A DNA stretch of 20,919 nucleotides from Ophiothrix spiculata. Taxonomy: Eukaryota > Echinodermata > Ophiuroidea > Amphilepidida > Ophiotrichidae. Numbering within the stretch: the first letter of the stretch is position 1; every line of letters starts with the position of its first letter. This document shows positions 7,762-18,098 of the stretch, piece by piece. The notes under the pieces are model-generated. The model was not told where the DNA came from, made no database searches, and saw only the letters and a program-made list of their open reading frames with translations. The position numbers and the translations under genes are program-made. The stretch lies in NCBI GenBank assembly GCA_000969725.1, contig JXSR01S002502.1; one strand, given 5' to 3'.

Positions 7762-7818
7762 TGTGATAATTTTATGTAACTGTCCTTTTTTGTGTGTGAT
7801 AATTTTATGTAACTGTCC
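7762..7818 (+). repeat. Direct repeat, two identical 24-nt copies 33 nt apart
   Basis: TGTGATAATTTTATGTAACT followed by GTCC occurs at 7762-7785 and again at 7795-7818 without mismatch. It looks like a recent local duplication with a T/TG-rich spacer. Confidence 0.85.
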
Positions 7819-8279
7819 ATCATGAATGAGCTATAAAGTCAGTCTCTTGTGTTATTCTCTTTTTTTTAAATATTTAAAACAACCATGTTGTAAGAATTAA
7901 AATGACACCTTGATGAACTTCACTGGTATCCGTGTGTGAACGCAACTGCTAAGTTCACTCGCTCTAGAGCCGAGTAGTCATGTGAACACAACCTAAGATG
8001 AACACATTCAAAGATCAGTATAAATCATAAATCTATCTTATATAATAGTTCCTTGCAAATGTAGATTATTTCATGTTTTACCACTCGGTGTTTTGAATTG
8101 AAACTTTACAGATATTCTGAAGAAAGCATAAATATTATATTGTGAATGTGGTGAAAAATAATTGCAGATTTTTTTTCATCTCCAGCCTAGTCTGTGCTAC
8201 AGACAATTTTACTATGAACATACTAACACACCATCCAGTCACTAGAAACTTACAAGCACACCACCAACTATCACACTTT
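7819..8279. other. Non-coding stretch, nothing bounded
   Basis: Around 7932-7995 the words TGTGAACGCAAC and TGTGAACACAAC flank a small pseudo-palindrome, CTCGCTCTAGAGCCGAG. It may be a remnant of a miniature element. No gene is seen. Confidence 0.4.
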
Positions 8280-8423
8280 TCACTTGCGGGAAAGCCTTCA
8301 GGCTTCAGCGCTTGCAAATCCCTGGCCTCTGGCAAATTCGCTCGCCTTTTGCCTCCGTCATGGTCTCGCGCCTTCAGCGCTCGATGTTAGTGCGTAACAA
8401 AATCTAGTCTTTGACAAAGACTA
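8280..8423. repeat. CpG-rich dispersed repeat ending in a short hairpin (copy 2)
   Basis: The core CTCGCGCCTTCAGCGCTCG (8365-8383) matches 506-524 with one change. It is followed 22 nt later by a perfect hairpin, TAGTCTTT-GAC-AAAGACTA (8405-8423), the counterpart of 549-563. Upstream GCCTTCAGGCTTCAGCGCTTG and TGGCCTCTGGCAAATTCGC give further internal near-repeats. The open frames crossing it on both strands (66 and 82 codons) are repeat translations and not genes. Confidence 0.6.
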
Positions 8424-9130
8424 CTCCAGCCAAGCAAATTTTTGAAGACTTTTAGGACTCAATGTATGTGATGGTCACATCTCGGGAATCAATTTGGCCT
8501 CAGTTTTCTATTTTGAAACAAATCTGTAAATATCACAAGGATTGAATTTCAACAGGGAATTGGGCAAATTTATCCAACTTTTCACCAGTTAGCGTCAGGT
8601 TTTTCACCCCTTTTCTCCCAATCAGGCAGAACAGTGAAAAGTTCACAAGTCAAGTTTGAGTCATGTTTGAACCGACTCTCAGAGGTGCAATTTCAGCTGG
8701 ACAAATTTGCATTGTTTTTAATAAAAGAACATTCATGAAGTATGTGACTCAGTGATTGTTATGGACAAAAGTTGGCTGTATTTTGTTTAAAGTGGTTTGA
8801 GAAAGTATAAGGAAGCAATGTTTTAGTGCCGCGGATGAATCAGAATCCATGGATAATGTGGGCAAGGGGTGAATGCTTGACCCTATGTCTGGGGGAAATA
8901 AAGGATTATCTGTTGTGGGTTGCTAAGATAAATAGTTGAAATCAAGTGGATTTAGATCAATCAGTTATAGGAATGATTAGATGGCCATGCTTAATAATTC
9001 AAACTTGTTTTGTGTACAGGTTGCTACTCTCATGCTACTCTGAAAGACTTAAACACAAGGACGAAATGTGTTTAAATCCTCTGATGTTGCTAAAAACATT
9101 TCTCATATCTTTCTGATTATTCATATGATT
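8424..9130. other. AT-rich non-coding stretch, nothing recognised
   Basis: No repeat boundary, RNA gene or credible open frame was found. Confidence 0.55.
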
Positions 9131-9170
9131 TGTTTGCTTGTTTGCTTGTTTGTTTCTCTGTTTGTTTTTG
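9131..9170 (+). repeat. Impure tetranucleotide microsatellite (TTTG/TTGC)
   Basis: TGTT/TGCT units are repeated about ten times with interruptions, for example TGTTTGCTTGTTTGCTTG. Confidence 0.8.
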
Positions 9171-9479
9171 AACCTTAATTAGATTACAGCAAACCATTGG
9201 TAGCTCTGAACAAGCTGAAATACAAAATTGATTGTAAAATCAAACAAGTTGGACCGATTCAACAGAAATGACGAAACTGAAAACTCTTTAGCGGTTATCT
9301 GTCATGTTAATCTGAAACTTAACTTTGAAAAACTCACAATGCTCCTTTAAATGTTTACCTCCTTGTATTGCGACTTTGAACTTTACAGTTACACTCTCTT
9401 GTAGTATGTAGGCCTAAAACTTTTTTTATGATGATTATTTCAACTAAATCCTTCCCCACACAAGATGCCCTCTTCATAT

Positions 9480-9708
9480 GCGTAGCCAGGATTGCGAACC
9501 CCGGGGTGCGCAAAAAAGCCTAGTCCAAAACGGCGACAGATCCAGGGGTCACTAGGGGTACCTGCCTGTATTGGACGGGTCACCAAATGTATTATTAGCA
9601 GTAATTAGGGCTAATGCTTCCTTTTTTCATTGTTTTACGTTTATTTTTTCCATTTTTTGTGTAGACCCCGGGATGCGCGCGCCCCGTCCGCACCCCCATG
9701 GCTACGCC
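9480..9708. mobile_element. CGTAGCC-ended miniature element
   Basis: The left end is GCGTAGCCAGGATTGCG and the right end is CCCCCATGGCTACGCC. This gives 8-9 bp inverted ends (GCGTAGCCA) with GC-rich subterminal parts containing CCCCGGGGTGCGC and CCCCGGGATGCGC. Right-end-like fragments recur at about 10535-10575 and 14195-14235. A 79-codon open frame inside it is not credible. The superfamily is not assigned. Confidence 0.55.
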
Positions 9709-10245
9709 AATGCTCTTAGTCCTTCAGATAAGATACTTGACTTACCATTGGTGGGGGTTCTTAACTTGCCATTGGTAGTGGTTGTATACTTTTTTCTAGC
9801 GCAGAATTAAAGGTCAAGAGGGGTCGGCATTATTAAAATGCAGAAGAATCTTAACAGAAAGGGTGCTTTGCAGACATGAAACATGATTTGTTTTGAGGAA
9901 TTGACCCAAATGTGGCCTACTATAACACTAAAGAATACCACACCCAATGTCCAAAATACGTTGAACGGAACAGAGCCAGGAACTTGCTGTTAGTATTAAT
10001 AACCACCTGATTTTTGTCTTGACCGTTAGGGTTAGAACTGTCAGATTATTGTTATGTTTTGAACTGAATCATATGCAACAACATTCTGTTAACCTGTGTG
10101 AAGGATTCAGATTTAGGCTCACTTTTAATTTGAGGTTTGCAATGTGTTTTTATATAATCATGAAGTAAAGTGTTCCACAGGACTAATTTCAATCCCAACA
10201 TGACAGTAACAAGGTTTAATTTGTATTCTCAGAAACAAGATTAAA
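9709..10245. other. Non-coding stretch, nothing recognised
   Basis: GTTAGGGTTAG, 1.5 telomere-type units, occurs near 10026. Nothing else stands out. Confidence 0.5.
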
Positions 10246-10806
10246 TTGTTAGCGGTTTTGTGTTGCAACTTCATGCTGGCCGCTGGTTTTGACCCTAAGA
10301 ATTTTCCTGGCATGTGCACATTTCTTTCCAGTGTTTTTCCGGGAAAAATCTATTATTGTAGATACAAAGTAAATTATGTCAACTTAAACATGAAAATAAA
10401 GGTTTTCAGTTATTCTCAGCATTTTTTGGACATCTCTTCCAACAATTCTCTGCCTGTCTCCCTTTTTTTGCAATTGTATCGTTTTTCTTGCATTTTCCTG
10501 CTCACTCTTACGATTTCTCGATCAATTTTTGTCAGGAGGCAATCTGCCTCCCCTTGCCCCTACATGGCTACGTTACTGTGTGCAATTGTAAACAAGGTCT
10601 TAGGATTCAGAGTGGCACAAAAATTGACATACGATGATCTGTTTCACACACTGCATATGAGCACCGCTTTCCTCAAGTTGACTCGTGGGTCCTTGGCCTT
10701 TCTAATTTTCTTAACTGAAAAAATGATTACTCACGTATCGTTTTTCAACAATAATTTAGCACGCTTTTCCGACTCCTTTACTGGCCTTTCCTCTCCCAGG
10801 GTCTAG
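10246..10806 (+). other. Longest open frame in the window (186 codons), probably not a gene
   Basis: The frame is open for 561 nt. Read from its first codon it gives a hydrophobic, Phe/Leu/Ser-rich product. I see no domain, signal-peptide logic, repeat or motif I can name. It runs through a CGTAGCC-type repeat end (CCTACATGGCTACG, about 10559-10572), and it has no supporting neighbours. A T-rich strand readily gives such hydrophobic chance frames. The stretch may be a decayed copy of a larger repeat. I would not annotate it as coding without transcript or homology evidence. Confidence 0.15.
10535..10575 (+). repeat. Fragment of the CGTAGCC-ended repeat
   Basis: CCCCTTGCCCCTACATGGCTACG matches, with changes, the right end of the 9480-9708 element (CCGCACCCCCATGGCTACG). 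No left end was found nearby. Confidence 0.4.
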
Positions 10807-11165
10807 ACACTGACCCACCCCATTTGCTGTGTGTAATCTCGTTCTATAAATAGGCCTATCCAGACGGACATTCATTATAAAATTGGTTAAATTGATGAGT
10901 GATAAGATTGGAATTCAGTTAGATACTATTTTTTTGAGAGTGTGATTTATAAAAATTGTATATTTCTCCTGATGTACAAATAAAGAGGATGCAATTTTAC
11001 AATTTAAGTTAATCAATAAAAAAAAAAGTGTTTAGAACTATTGTAAAAAGGTGCCTTGAGGTACAAACAAAACCAGAGAATATTGTATATTATATACTGT
11101 ATTAATAAATTTATCTGTGTTGATACCCTATGACATTATTTCAAATAGTTTCAACCATCTTGAGA
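10807..11165. other. AT-rich non-coding stretch
   Basis: It contains short A-runs and the palindrome TAGGCCTA at 10851-10858. No gene is seen. Confidence 0.5.
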
Positions 11166-11245
11166 AAAACCGTAAATAGTTCTTTTGAAAAGATATTTAC
11201 GGGTTTTAAAAGATTATTTACAGGTTTTGAAAGTCTATTTACGGG
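11166..11245 (+). repeat. Three 21-bp tandem units preceded by an inverted unit
   Basis: Units at 11183-11203, 11204-11224 and 11225-11245 follow the pattern TTTTRAAAGWYTATTTACRGG, with exact 21-nt periodicity. Just before them (about 11166-11182), AAAACCGTAAATAGTTC is the reverse complement of the same unit. The array therefore begins with a head-to-head junction. Confidence 0.8.
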
Positions 11246-13640
11246 TTTTCTGCTTAATTTATAGCGGCGTCACTTTCACACACAGACTTACACGCGCAAC
11301 AAACTTAGACAGGCAAGCCAATGTACGCGCATTAACCTATTGCTTGCATTCATGGTCATAGCATTTTGTTGGTGCATTTTTTTAATAAGAGTAAAAGCTA
11401 TTAAATAAAAAATTTAGTCACTTCAGGTCCATAGTTTTAACCAGATATCTTAAAGTCAGTATATATTTGTATACTATTAGGCCCCTACAAAAGGACACCA
11501 AATCTATGTTAAACTTAAGGCATATTTAAGAACATAATTTTCTCATGATGTGAAAAACGATAAAATTGTGCGGATGCAATGAGTGGACAGGGAAATCAAA
11601 CCCAACTCGGCCCATTAATGTTAAATTTCAAAATTTTAATTTCAAAGCATGGAAGCGGACAATGTCTCTGAGTATTCTTAAAGACATCATCCTGCACACA
11701 CCACAGACAACAGGTGTCAACAGAATGAATGTGTACATGAGCACTCTTGGGCCCTGGAAGGGCACAGGGGCAAATTTATACAATTAAAAATCAAGGGCAT
11801 TGATTTTAGTCCTTTCTCTCTCCAATTTGAGCAAGCTGGTGTCCTATGTGTTGAAAAGTTACACAGCCCCTTGTAGTCGTTTCCATTAACTGAAAGGGCA
11901 GACCTGTTTTGATAACTTCCTTGCTTAGGAAGTTGACACCTTTTTAGGATGATGTGGTTGACAATGATTCCTATTAATTAGTGCAATTAAGATTAATTGG
12001 TTAATTATAGTACCTTTTCGAGTGAAATTGTTTATCATTTAGGCTAAATTGAGTAATAATTGATAGATTTGATGTGTTAGTAGTACTATATATATATAGA
12101 TTTGATATTTCAAGGAATAAGTTCATTACACCCTTAATTATACATCATTCTGAGTTTATCTCATGTTTTTTTCCAGGTTGATGCTGTGACTTTGTCATAA
12201 ATCATTATTTCATTATTGACTTATATTCATATCGATTTTTAAACACATTTTATATAAATGCGGCCTCTAAACATGTTTGTATGGTAAAGGGTAGCAACCC
12301 TAAGTATTTTGTGTGACCAGAATCCCCTGGTTAAATAGCAAACTTAGTTGGACTCTGATGTTCTCTTGATCTTACATTGAAATCTCACTCTACACAAGAT
12401 GATCCTCACCTTCAAAATCAGGTAATTCCCACACATTTATCAAATGGAAATAATTAAGACATCAAAATTTTCATGAGGGGTGAGCCTCGGGATTAGGCCT
12501 GATTTTCCAAACACAGGTCCAAACAATCATGTTGTACAGTGTTATTAATAAAATAATGAATTATTTTGACAGTTTTGGAAAATTGAAGGCCGGAACTTTA
12601 GTGTCCAAAAAGTGACTCAGGCGGGTTATGATAAACTGGGTGATAACACTCATGATCGACTTTTATGTGCATTATTAGGGGCATGTATGATCTGAAAATG
12701 ATCATAAATGTAAGCAAGTTTGATGCCATGTTTCCACATCATGAAATGAAATACTGCCCTCTATTGATCAGAGAAGTAGTTGTACAAATCACTCAACTTG
12801 TGAATGAATGTGTAAACCCAGTGTTATGAAACACTGAGTGACACACATAACAAAAATGGTGTTATGAATCAGAAAATCAAAATACTTGCGGATTTCTCAC
12901 GATTTCTCACTTTGATTGTGGACAATCCCTTGATAGTAAAAGGTGTTGGAAATTCTATCAGTAAATCATAAAAAATATTGCTATTAGTCATGAATTTATG
13001 ACTCCCAGATGAAACCCCAGTCATGGATGAGAAAGGGCTAGACAGAAGGTGCCATTTTGATTCATAGAGTGCTCGGTAAAACCAGGAAGGGTAAAAATCA
13101 AAGTAAATGTTTATAAAGGAGAGTGTGAAATTGATGTTAAATTGGCACACATGGGCGCTTGACTGGTGTCACGTCGCCCGCGTGACTCGGTGACATACTT
13201 CTTGATTTCATGACTTGTATTTCTAGCAGCTGTGTTGTGTAAAAGCTGAAATCAAAGAAACAGTTATTCCCGTGGCAATTGTAATTTCCATTTGTGCACA
13301 TTTTCTCAATAACTATATATTTCTATATTTAGATGCTGAATGTAGCATTATGACTCTGTCAAATGCCATCCCGAACTTCTGGTGTAATTATGTTTACTTT
13401 TTTTTAGATACGTGCTAATATGAAAATTTTCAAAGCACCGAGTCCTCTACATGCAGAGGTTGCACACCATTACCATGTCAAAATGCAACATTCATCCAAC
13501 TCTAATTGTCACTGCTTCTATCTGAATATGCTACAGGCCTAGGCTAGGCCTAACTATAAGCTCAAACAGAAGCAGATCTCACTGAAATTGCACTTTAGAA
13601 AATACTAAATAAATGCACCATATCCAAATACTTCATAGAT
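11246..13640. other. Long AT-rich non-coding stretch, minor repeats only
   Basis: I see a (TA) run near 12088-12101 and a tandem GATTTCTCAC doublet near 12891-12910. A small CpG patch also holds GTCACG and CGTGAC as inverted hexamers around 13167-13185. Open frames of 73 (11566-11787) and 93 codons (12869-13150, minus) show no recognisable domain. Confidence 0.5.
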
Positions 13641-13659
13641 GGATTCAGCAGGGACCAAA

Positions 13660-13835
13660 TCGCTTCCTAGCTGGGTGCAGCGACTCAGTGATGACTTGCT
13701 ATGGGTGTCACTGATTCGGAAAGTGGGACGTCTTGGTTCGGAATCATGGTGAAAACACATTTTCATCCTTCGCTTTTTGAGGGGGTACAGGGTAGAAATG
13801 AAAAAAAGAAGAAGTTTAAACAGGGTTATATTCAT
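13660..13835 (+). mobile_element. tRNA-derived SINE, copy 2 (diverged)
   Basis: A B-box-like GGTTCGGAATC (13735-13745, with one extra base) is preceded by GTGGGACGTCTT, the counterpart of GCGGGAGGTCCC in copy 1. It is followed in order by GGTGAAAACACA, a TTTTGAGGGGGTA block and GTTTAAACAG, matching the body of copy 1. An A-box-like region lies within CTGGGTGCAGCGACTCAGTG (about 13670-13690). Divergence is high and several small indels separate the copies, so it is older or a different subfamily. Confidence 0.6.
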
Positions 13836-15939
13836 CGTGTTTATATTAATGCTTACGTTTGTCCAGTGGCCTAGTGTTGGTGTCTTGCACCTGGGGCAAG
13901 AAGTGAAACTCAGAAACTGGCACCCCTTTAATTAGTATGGCAAAAAGGTACACCAAAAAAAAATTCAGAAGCTTTGAACTTGAAGGGCTAAAATGGGTAA
14001 TTTCTGTTGAAATTAACTTTTAATTTACTGAAATTTGCAGTAAATTTGGCTGAAAAATAATGATATTAAACAAATTGCCTATATTTAAAAAAAAATTGGC
14101 CAATATTTTCTAATTTCAGTAGGATATCCTCTTGCTACCACCACTGCATGAAACATTGGTCTAGGCCTAATTGTTTTTTATTAGTAACAATTTGGTGTCC
14201 CCCCAGAGGTGGTGGCCTTTACGCCAATGCATTAGTCTTTTCTGTTTGGCTTGGGTATACAGAACACAGGGCAATATATGGTAAGATCCTGGTAAAATCG
14301 ATGGTATCTTGGGCCATGTTCCAAAACACGAATTTCTTACTAATATGGTTATAACATTTTGATATATCAGTTGGGAGTACACCAAAATCATTTCCCAAAT
14401 AGATGATTAGAAATTTTCAACTTTCTACAAGAGCACCTGTTTCGTGTTGTGTGGGTTGCTAAAAAAAGTAAATCTCAATGAAATTGTAAGTTAAAACAGC
14501 TGTGTTTTTATTTCTCAAGTCTGGAATTTTAGGTTAGGATTGCTATAACATGTGAATTTCGATGTCAATAAACTTGGCCTTTTCTTAGGAGCAATGACTT
14601 CTGTCCTGAACACCATTGATTAGATTAAGACTTATACCCTGGTCACATTACGTAGCGAGGTTACAATATGTTTACGGCGTCATATCGGGTAGAAATTCAA
14701 CAGACTCTGACTGGACATCGGATGGTGTCCGAGAGCCCTAGAGACGCCAAAACTATGCCGCAAAGAATTTAATTTGAAGTAACAACATTGCGGCTTGTTA
14801 ACCATGTCTTCAGTTAATGTCCTTTAACAACCTATGGCCGACAGGTGACTGGCCAATGTAGCAGGAATGTAAGTCCCTCGTTCTTATTGTCTGGGTTGTG
14901 CAGTAAAGTATAGGCTAACAACTCTCATGGAACATCAGTTTCACGCTTTATTCCGTTATGGTCTATGGAAGGCGGACTACCATTTCAGGGGGACTACGAT
15001 TACTTTCACACCAGACAACACAAGCATTCACCAATGTCATACTGATGTTTCTGCATTGCGACTTCCTTCCGATGGTTATGTGACCATAGCATTACTGAAA
15101 TACAAATGATACATAAAGTTGAATTGATTATTCTTTCACTTGACATTGTGGTTTCATTTAGGCCAAGTTAATAAACTTTTATGTTTCTCAAGTTTGAAAT
15201 AAGGTAGGAAGAGCTAGGGACTTTTGATTTTTTTATACAAACTAATCTAAATTTACATGATTTGGCACAATTTTGGCATGATCAGTGCCCAAAATGATGT
15301 CTAAGAAAAGGATCTTGAAAAAAGGTCTTTTTTATATTTTTCTAATTTTGAGAGTATGACTGCTCTGAAGATCACAAAGCTCACTTGAAATACTTCATAC
15401 CCATTTTCAAGATCCAGGAATAATTTTTGCTATAGAAATATTTATGAACAAGTAATAATCTAACATTATTAGGAAGAAAAGGGGAATAAAAAAATCGTCA
15501 AAAATAGTAGCACAAGGGGACAAGAAACATAAATGTTTTTTTTTACTTTATCTTAATATTTGAATCTTTTGTATTCTTGAGCAATTTGAAAAACCTCTAC
15601 AAAAAGATTTATTAATTATGTATGAATTTTTCAAAGAAAGGTAATCCTCGTCAATATCATTGCTAACATTAACATTATTTTCATAAGTGACTAATAACTT
15701 GACTCATTGATATATTTTAAAGGTTCTGACTTTGATGATCAATTTCATTTTCAGGGGATAATATGATGAATCCATATGCTTGACCCCATAATTGTGGAAA
15801 CTGTCATGGAAGTTTTTGTATGTTTTATATATTAGTAACTCTTCTTGAATCCCAGAATTAAAGTCTTTATAAGACTCTGAAAGTTCTCCTTGTACTTACC
15901 TGATAATGTTTGTACCAGCCTGAAATTTCAAAATGTAGT
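13836..15939. other. Long AT-rich non-coding stretch
   Basis: A CGTAGCC-repeat fragment is at about 14195-14235, where TTACGCCAATGCATTAGTC resembles the sequence after the 9480-9708 element. A modest CpG patch lies at 14640-14800, with GCCGCAA (14757-14763) and TTGCGGC (14788-14794) forming an inverted pair. Open frames of 60-74 codons are not credible. Confidence 0.5.
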
Positions 15940-16075
15940 TTGTGTAAAAGTTTACACAATGCTGTAGTTTACAAGTTGTGTAGAATTTTACACAAGTTTA
16001 AACAACTTGTGTAATTTTCTTACACAATAGTTGGGAGGTCCCTAAAGTCTATAACCTTTGTAAACTTTTACACAA
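15940..16075. mobile_element. 136-bp miniature element built of TGTGTAAA words
   Basis: The terminal 17-nt inverted repeats TTGTGTAAAAGTTTACA (15940-15956) and TGTAAACTTTTACACAA (16059-16075) match perfectly. Inside, TTGTGTAAA or its complement occurs several more times in alternating orientation, for example GTTGTGTAGAATTTTACACA and ACAACTTGTGTAATTTTC. The layout mirrors the GTGTC/GACAC arrays of 2953-4225 with a different word. Confidence 0.75.
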
Positions 16076-16122
16076 CGGTTTAAGAGTGTTCATTCATCTT
16101 TACTGATATAAAATAAAATGTA
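16076..16122. other. Short spacer, nothing recognised
   Basis: AT-rich sequence between two inverted-repeat elements. Confidence 0.5.
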
Positions 16123-16869
16123 CAGCGTTTTTCTATTGAACTTACGGTATCATTCCGGTTAACGGGGCTTTCAGATAATACCGATGGGAGACGTTTTTCT
16201 ATTGCAATGCAATACCTGTGAAATACCCGACACTAAATGGCATCAGGAGACTAACATAACTGACCATACAATTTTGATATAACGAGCACTGAATTTATAT
16301 GGCATCTAATGAAATATTTTATTCAATATACAAAACAGAAAAAACAATATTGGATAATAACCAATAAATATAAACAAGCGGTGGTTAAATAATAACATAT
16401 GTCGTATATTAAAGGTGTACAATTCTTCCCGGCAATTCTTTTATAAATTCTGTAGGCCCATATAATTTGTATATGATGTAACATTTCATATCCTCTAAAT
16501 TATTGCATGACATACACCTAGTAATTAATACTACTACCGGTAATTAGTTAAAGTAAAAATAAACATGACAGTGGACAGAAGGCTTATTACTGCACGTTGC
16601 TAGTGACTTGCAATAGCATTTCACTAAATTATACAACTGCTGGTCATCCTTTATCTTAACTGGCTTGCGCACTGAGGCGGAATGGTGTCATTTTCCATTA
16701 CAGGCTCACTGGTATTTCACCGCTAAAAATCCTACTTTTTGAAGGATAAATGCCGGTGAAATCTTAACCGCCATTCTTGGGCAAATGCCAGAGAAGGTGA
16801 TTTTCTATTGGGCCTTTTTAATCCCTTTTCCGGTATTTAACCGGTTAATGAATCCAATTGAAAACGCTG
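16123..16869. mobile_element. Degenerate foldback of about 750 bp with CAGCGTTTT ends
   Basis: The left end is CAGCGTTTTTCTATTG and the right end in reverse complement is CAGCGTTTTCAATTGG. Further paired blocks lie inward in mirrored positions: CCGGTTAA on both sides, and CCTGTGAAATACC (about 16215) against GGTATTTCACCG (about 16710). CGTTTTTCTATTG is also directly repeated at 16125 and 16192. The middle (about 16260-16660) is AT-rich and unpaired. No target duplication or transposase frame is evident. Confidence 0.5.
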
Positions 16870-17510
16870 ATAGTGTATGCATCTCATTTAAAGATTTGGG
16901 TGCCTGGGGGTTTGGGTGTGTCACTGGTAACAAGATTACAAAATTGACAATGATCTTGGTAGGATTTTATTGGAAAGTTTGGGTGTGGTGTTGCGATTAA
17001 AAGAAATGACAATGATTTATCAATAAAGTAATGAATTTGAATAAGATTTCACAGTGGGGACTGTGTTAACTGCACTGTTTTCGAACAAGTTTAAATGGAT
17101 ATATTCATGATATATTTGATTCTTTAAGGAATGTTTTGTGTTTTTTCCATTGCCGATTATTATTAAAACTTAAAAGAGGTGGATTAAGAATAATGTTCAA
17201 ACATCAAAGTCAAGTTCTGATCAAAAGCTTAGTATTTTTTTCATCTCCATGACAGTTGTTACAACCTATGATCATGTTTCAACAACAACAGTCGAATGTA
17301 ACCATTTTATTGGTTTTACAAGAATTAAAATTACTGACCCATTAATATCAAACCACACCTATAGTTAAAGAAAAAGATCAAAGATAAAAATGGTGTTGAA
17401 TTTGAACAAAAGAATTGTAAAGTTTGTCTATTGTCTGGCCTGACAGTTCATTACCCTGTGTAGTTAAAATGAATTGTTTCATTAAAAATGCTTTATCAGA
17501 ATATAATTAC
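16870..17510. other. AT-rich non-coding stretch, nothing recognised
   Basis: No credible open frame or repeat boundary was found. Confidence 0.5.
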
Positions 17511-17513
17511 TTA

Positions 17514-18095
17514 GGCCAAAAAAAAAAAAAAGGTTTGTCTCAGAAACCCGCGCGCATTGCTATGTGAAAGTGAATTAAGCGCTGGACCTCTTTTTTTCCC
17601 CTTTTTTTTTTTCTCGATAGTAATCCAGCGCAGCGATCGACCATCGTCCAATTTTCTTTATGTCTATGGCGACCGAAGCTAAATGATTCGCGTCAGCTTC
17701 TGTTGTTTTTTTAATTGGTACCCGGTGTTTTGAGTACCAGCAAACCATGTATACACGCTTTGCATGCTGGGAAGGTCATAACAAAATGGCGATCTCATGA
17801 ACAAAACACTGCAAAATACGGAGACAATATAATATGCAAAATAAATCCGCTGAATCATTGCGATTTTTAGTAATTTTATTCTAAATTCAAGCGAGGTTTA
17901 TTTATTTATAACTTTTTTGTTTCGTGTTTTCGTCTACCGCATACGTAAGTTGGGCGATCAAAATTTTAGAACGTAAAAAAAAAAAAAAAAATCCCGCATA
18001 CTGCATAGCTATTTTTCTATAAAAAATAAAAAATTGCATAGCGCATAGCGTTTTTGCAAATGGTTTCTGAGACAAACCTTTTTTTTTCTTTGGCC
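17514..18095. mobile_element. 582-bp MITE with GGCC-poly(A) tips and TTA target duplication
   Basis: Both ends read GGCC, then A-rich 13-14 nt, then GGTTTGTCTCAGAAACC, so the TIRs are 34-35 bp and differ only in the A-run. TTA flanks both sides (17511-17513 and 18096-18098). The tip matches the family A element at 1266-1648, but the rest differs, so it is a sister family. The interior is less AT-rich than its surroundings, with GCGCTGGA (17579) and TCCAGCGC (17623) as a secondary inverted pair and several ATAGC/GCATAGC words near the right end. A 70-codon minus frame across the right half is an artefact of A-runs. No transposase is present. Confidence 0.85.
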
Positions 18096-18098
18096 TTA

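Noticed and set aside
10246-10806. 186-codon open frame as a protein-coding gene
   Set aside because: No recognisable domain, a hydrophobic Phe/Leu/Ser-rich product typical of T-rich chance frames, and overlap with a dispersed repeat end.
15939-16076. CRISPR-like repeat array from the recurring TGTGTAAA words
   Set aside because: Words alternate in orientation, spacing is irregular, and the ends form a TIR. The whole context is eukaryotic.
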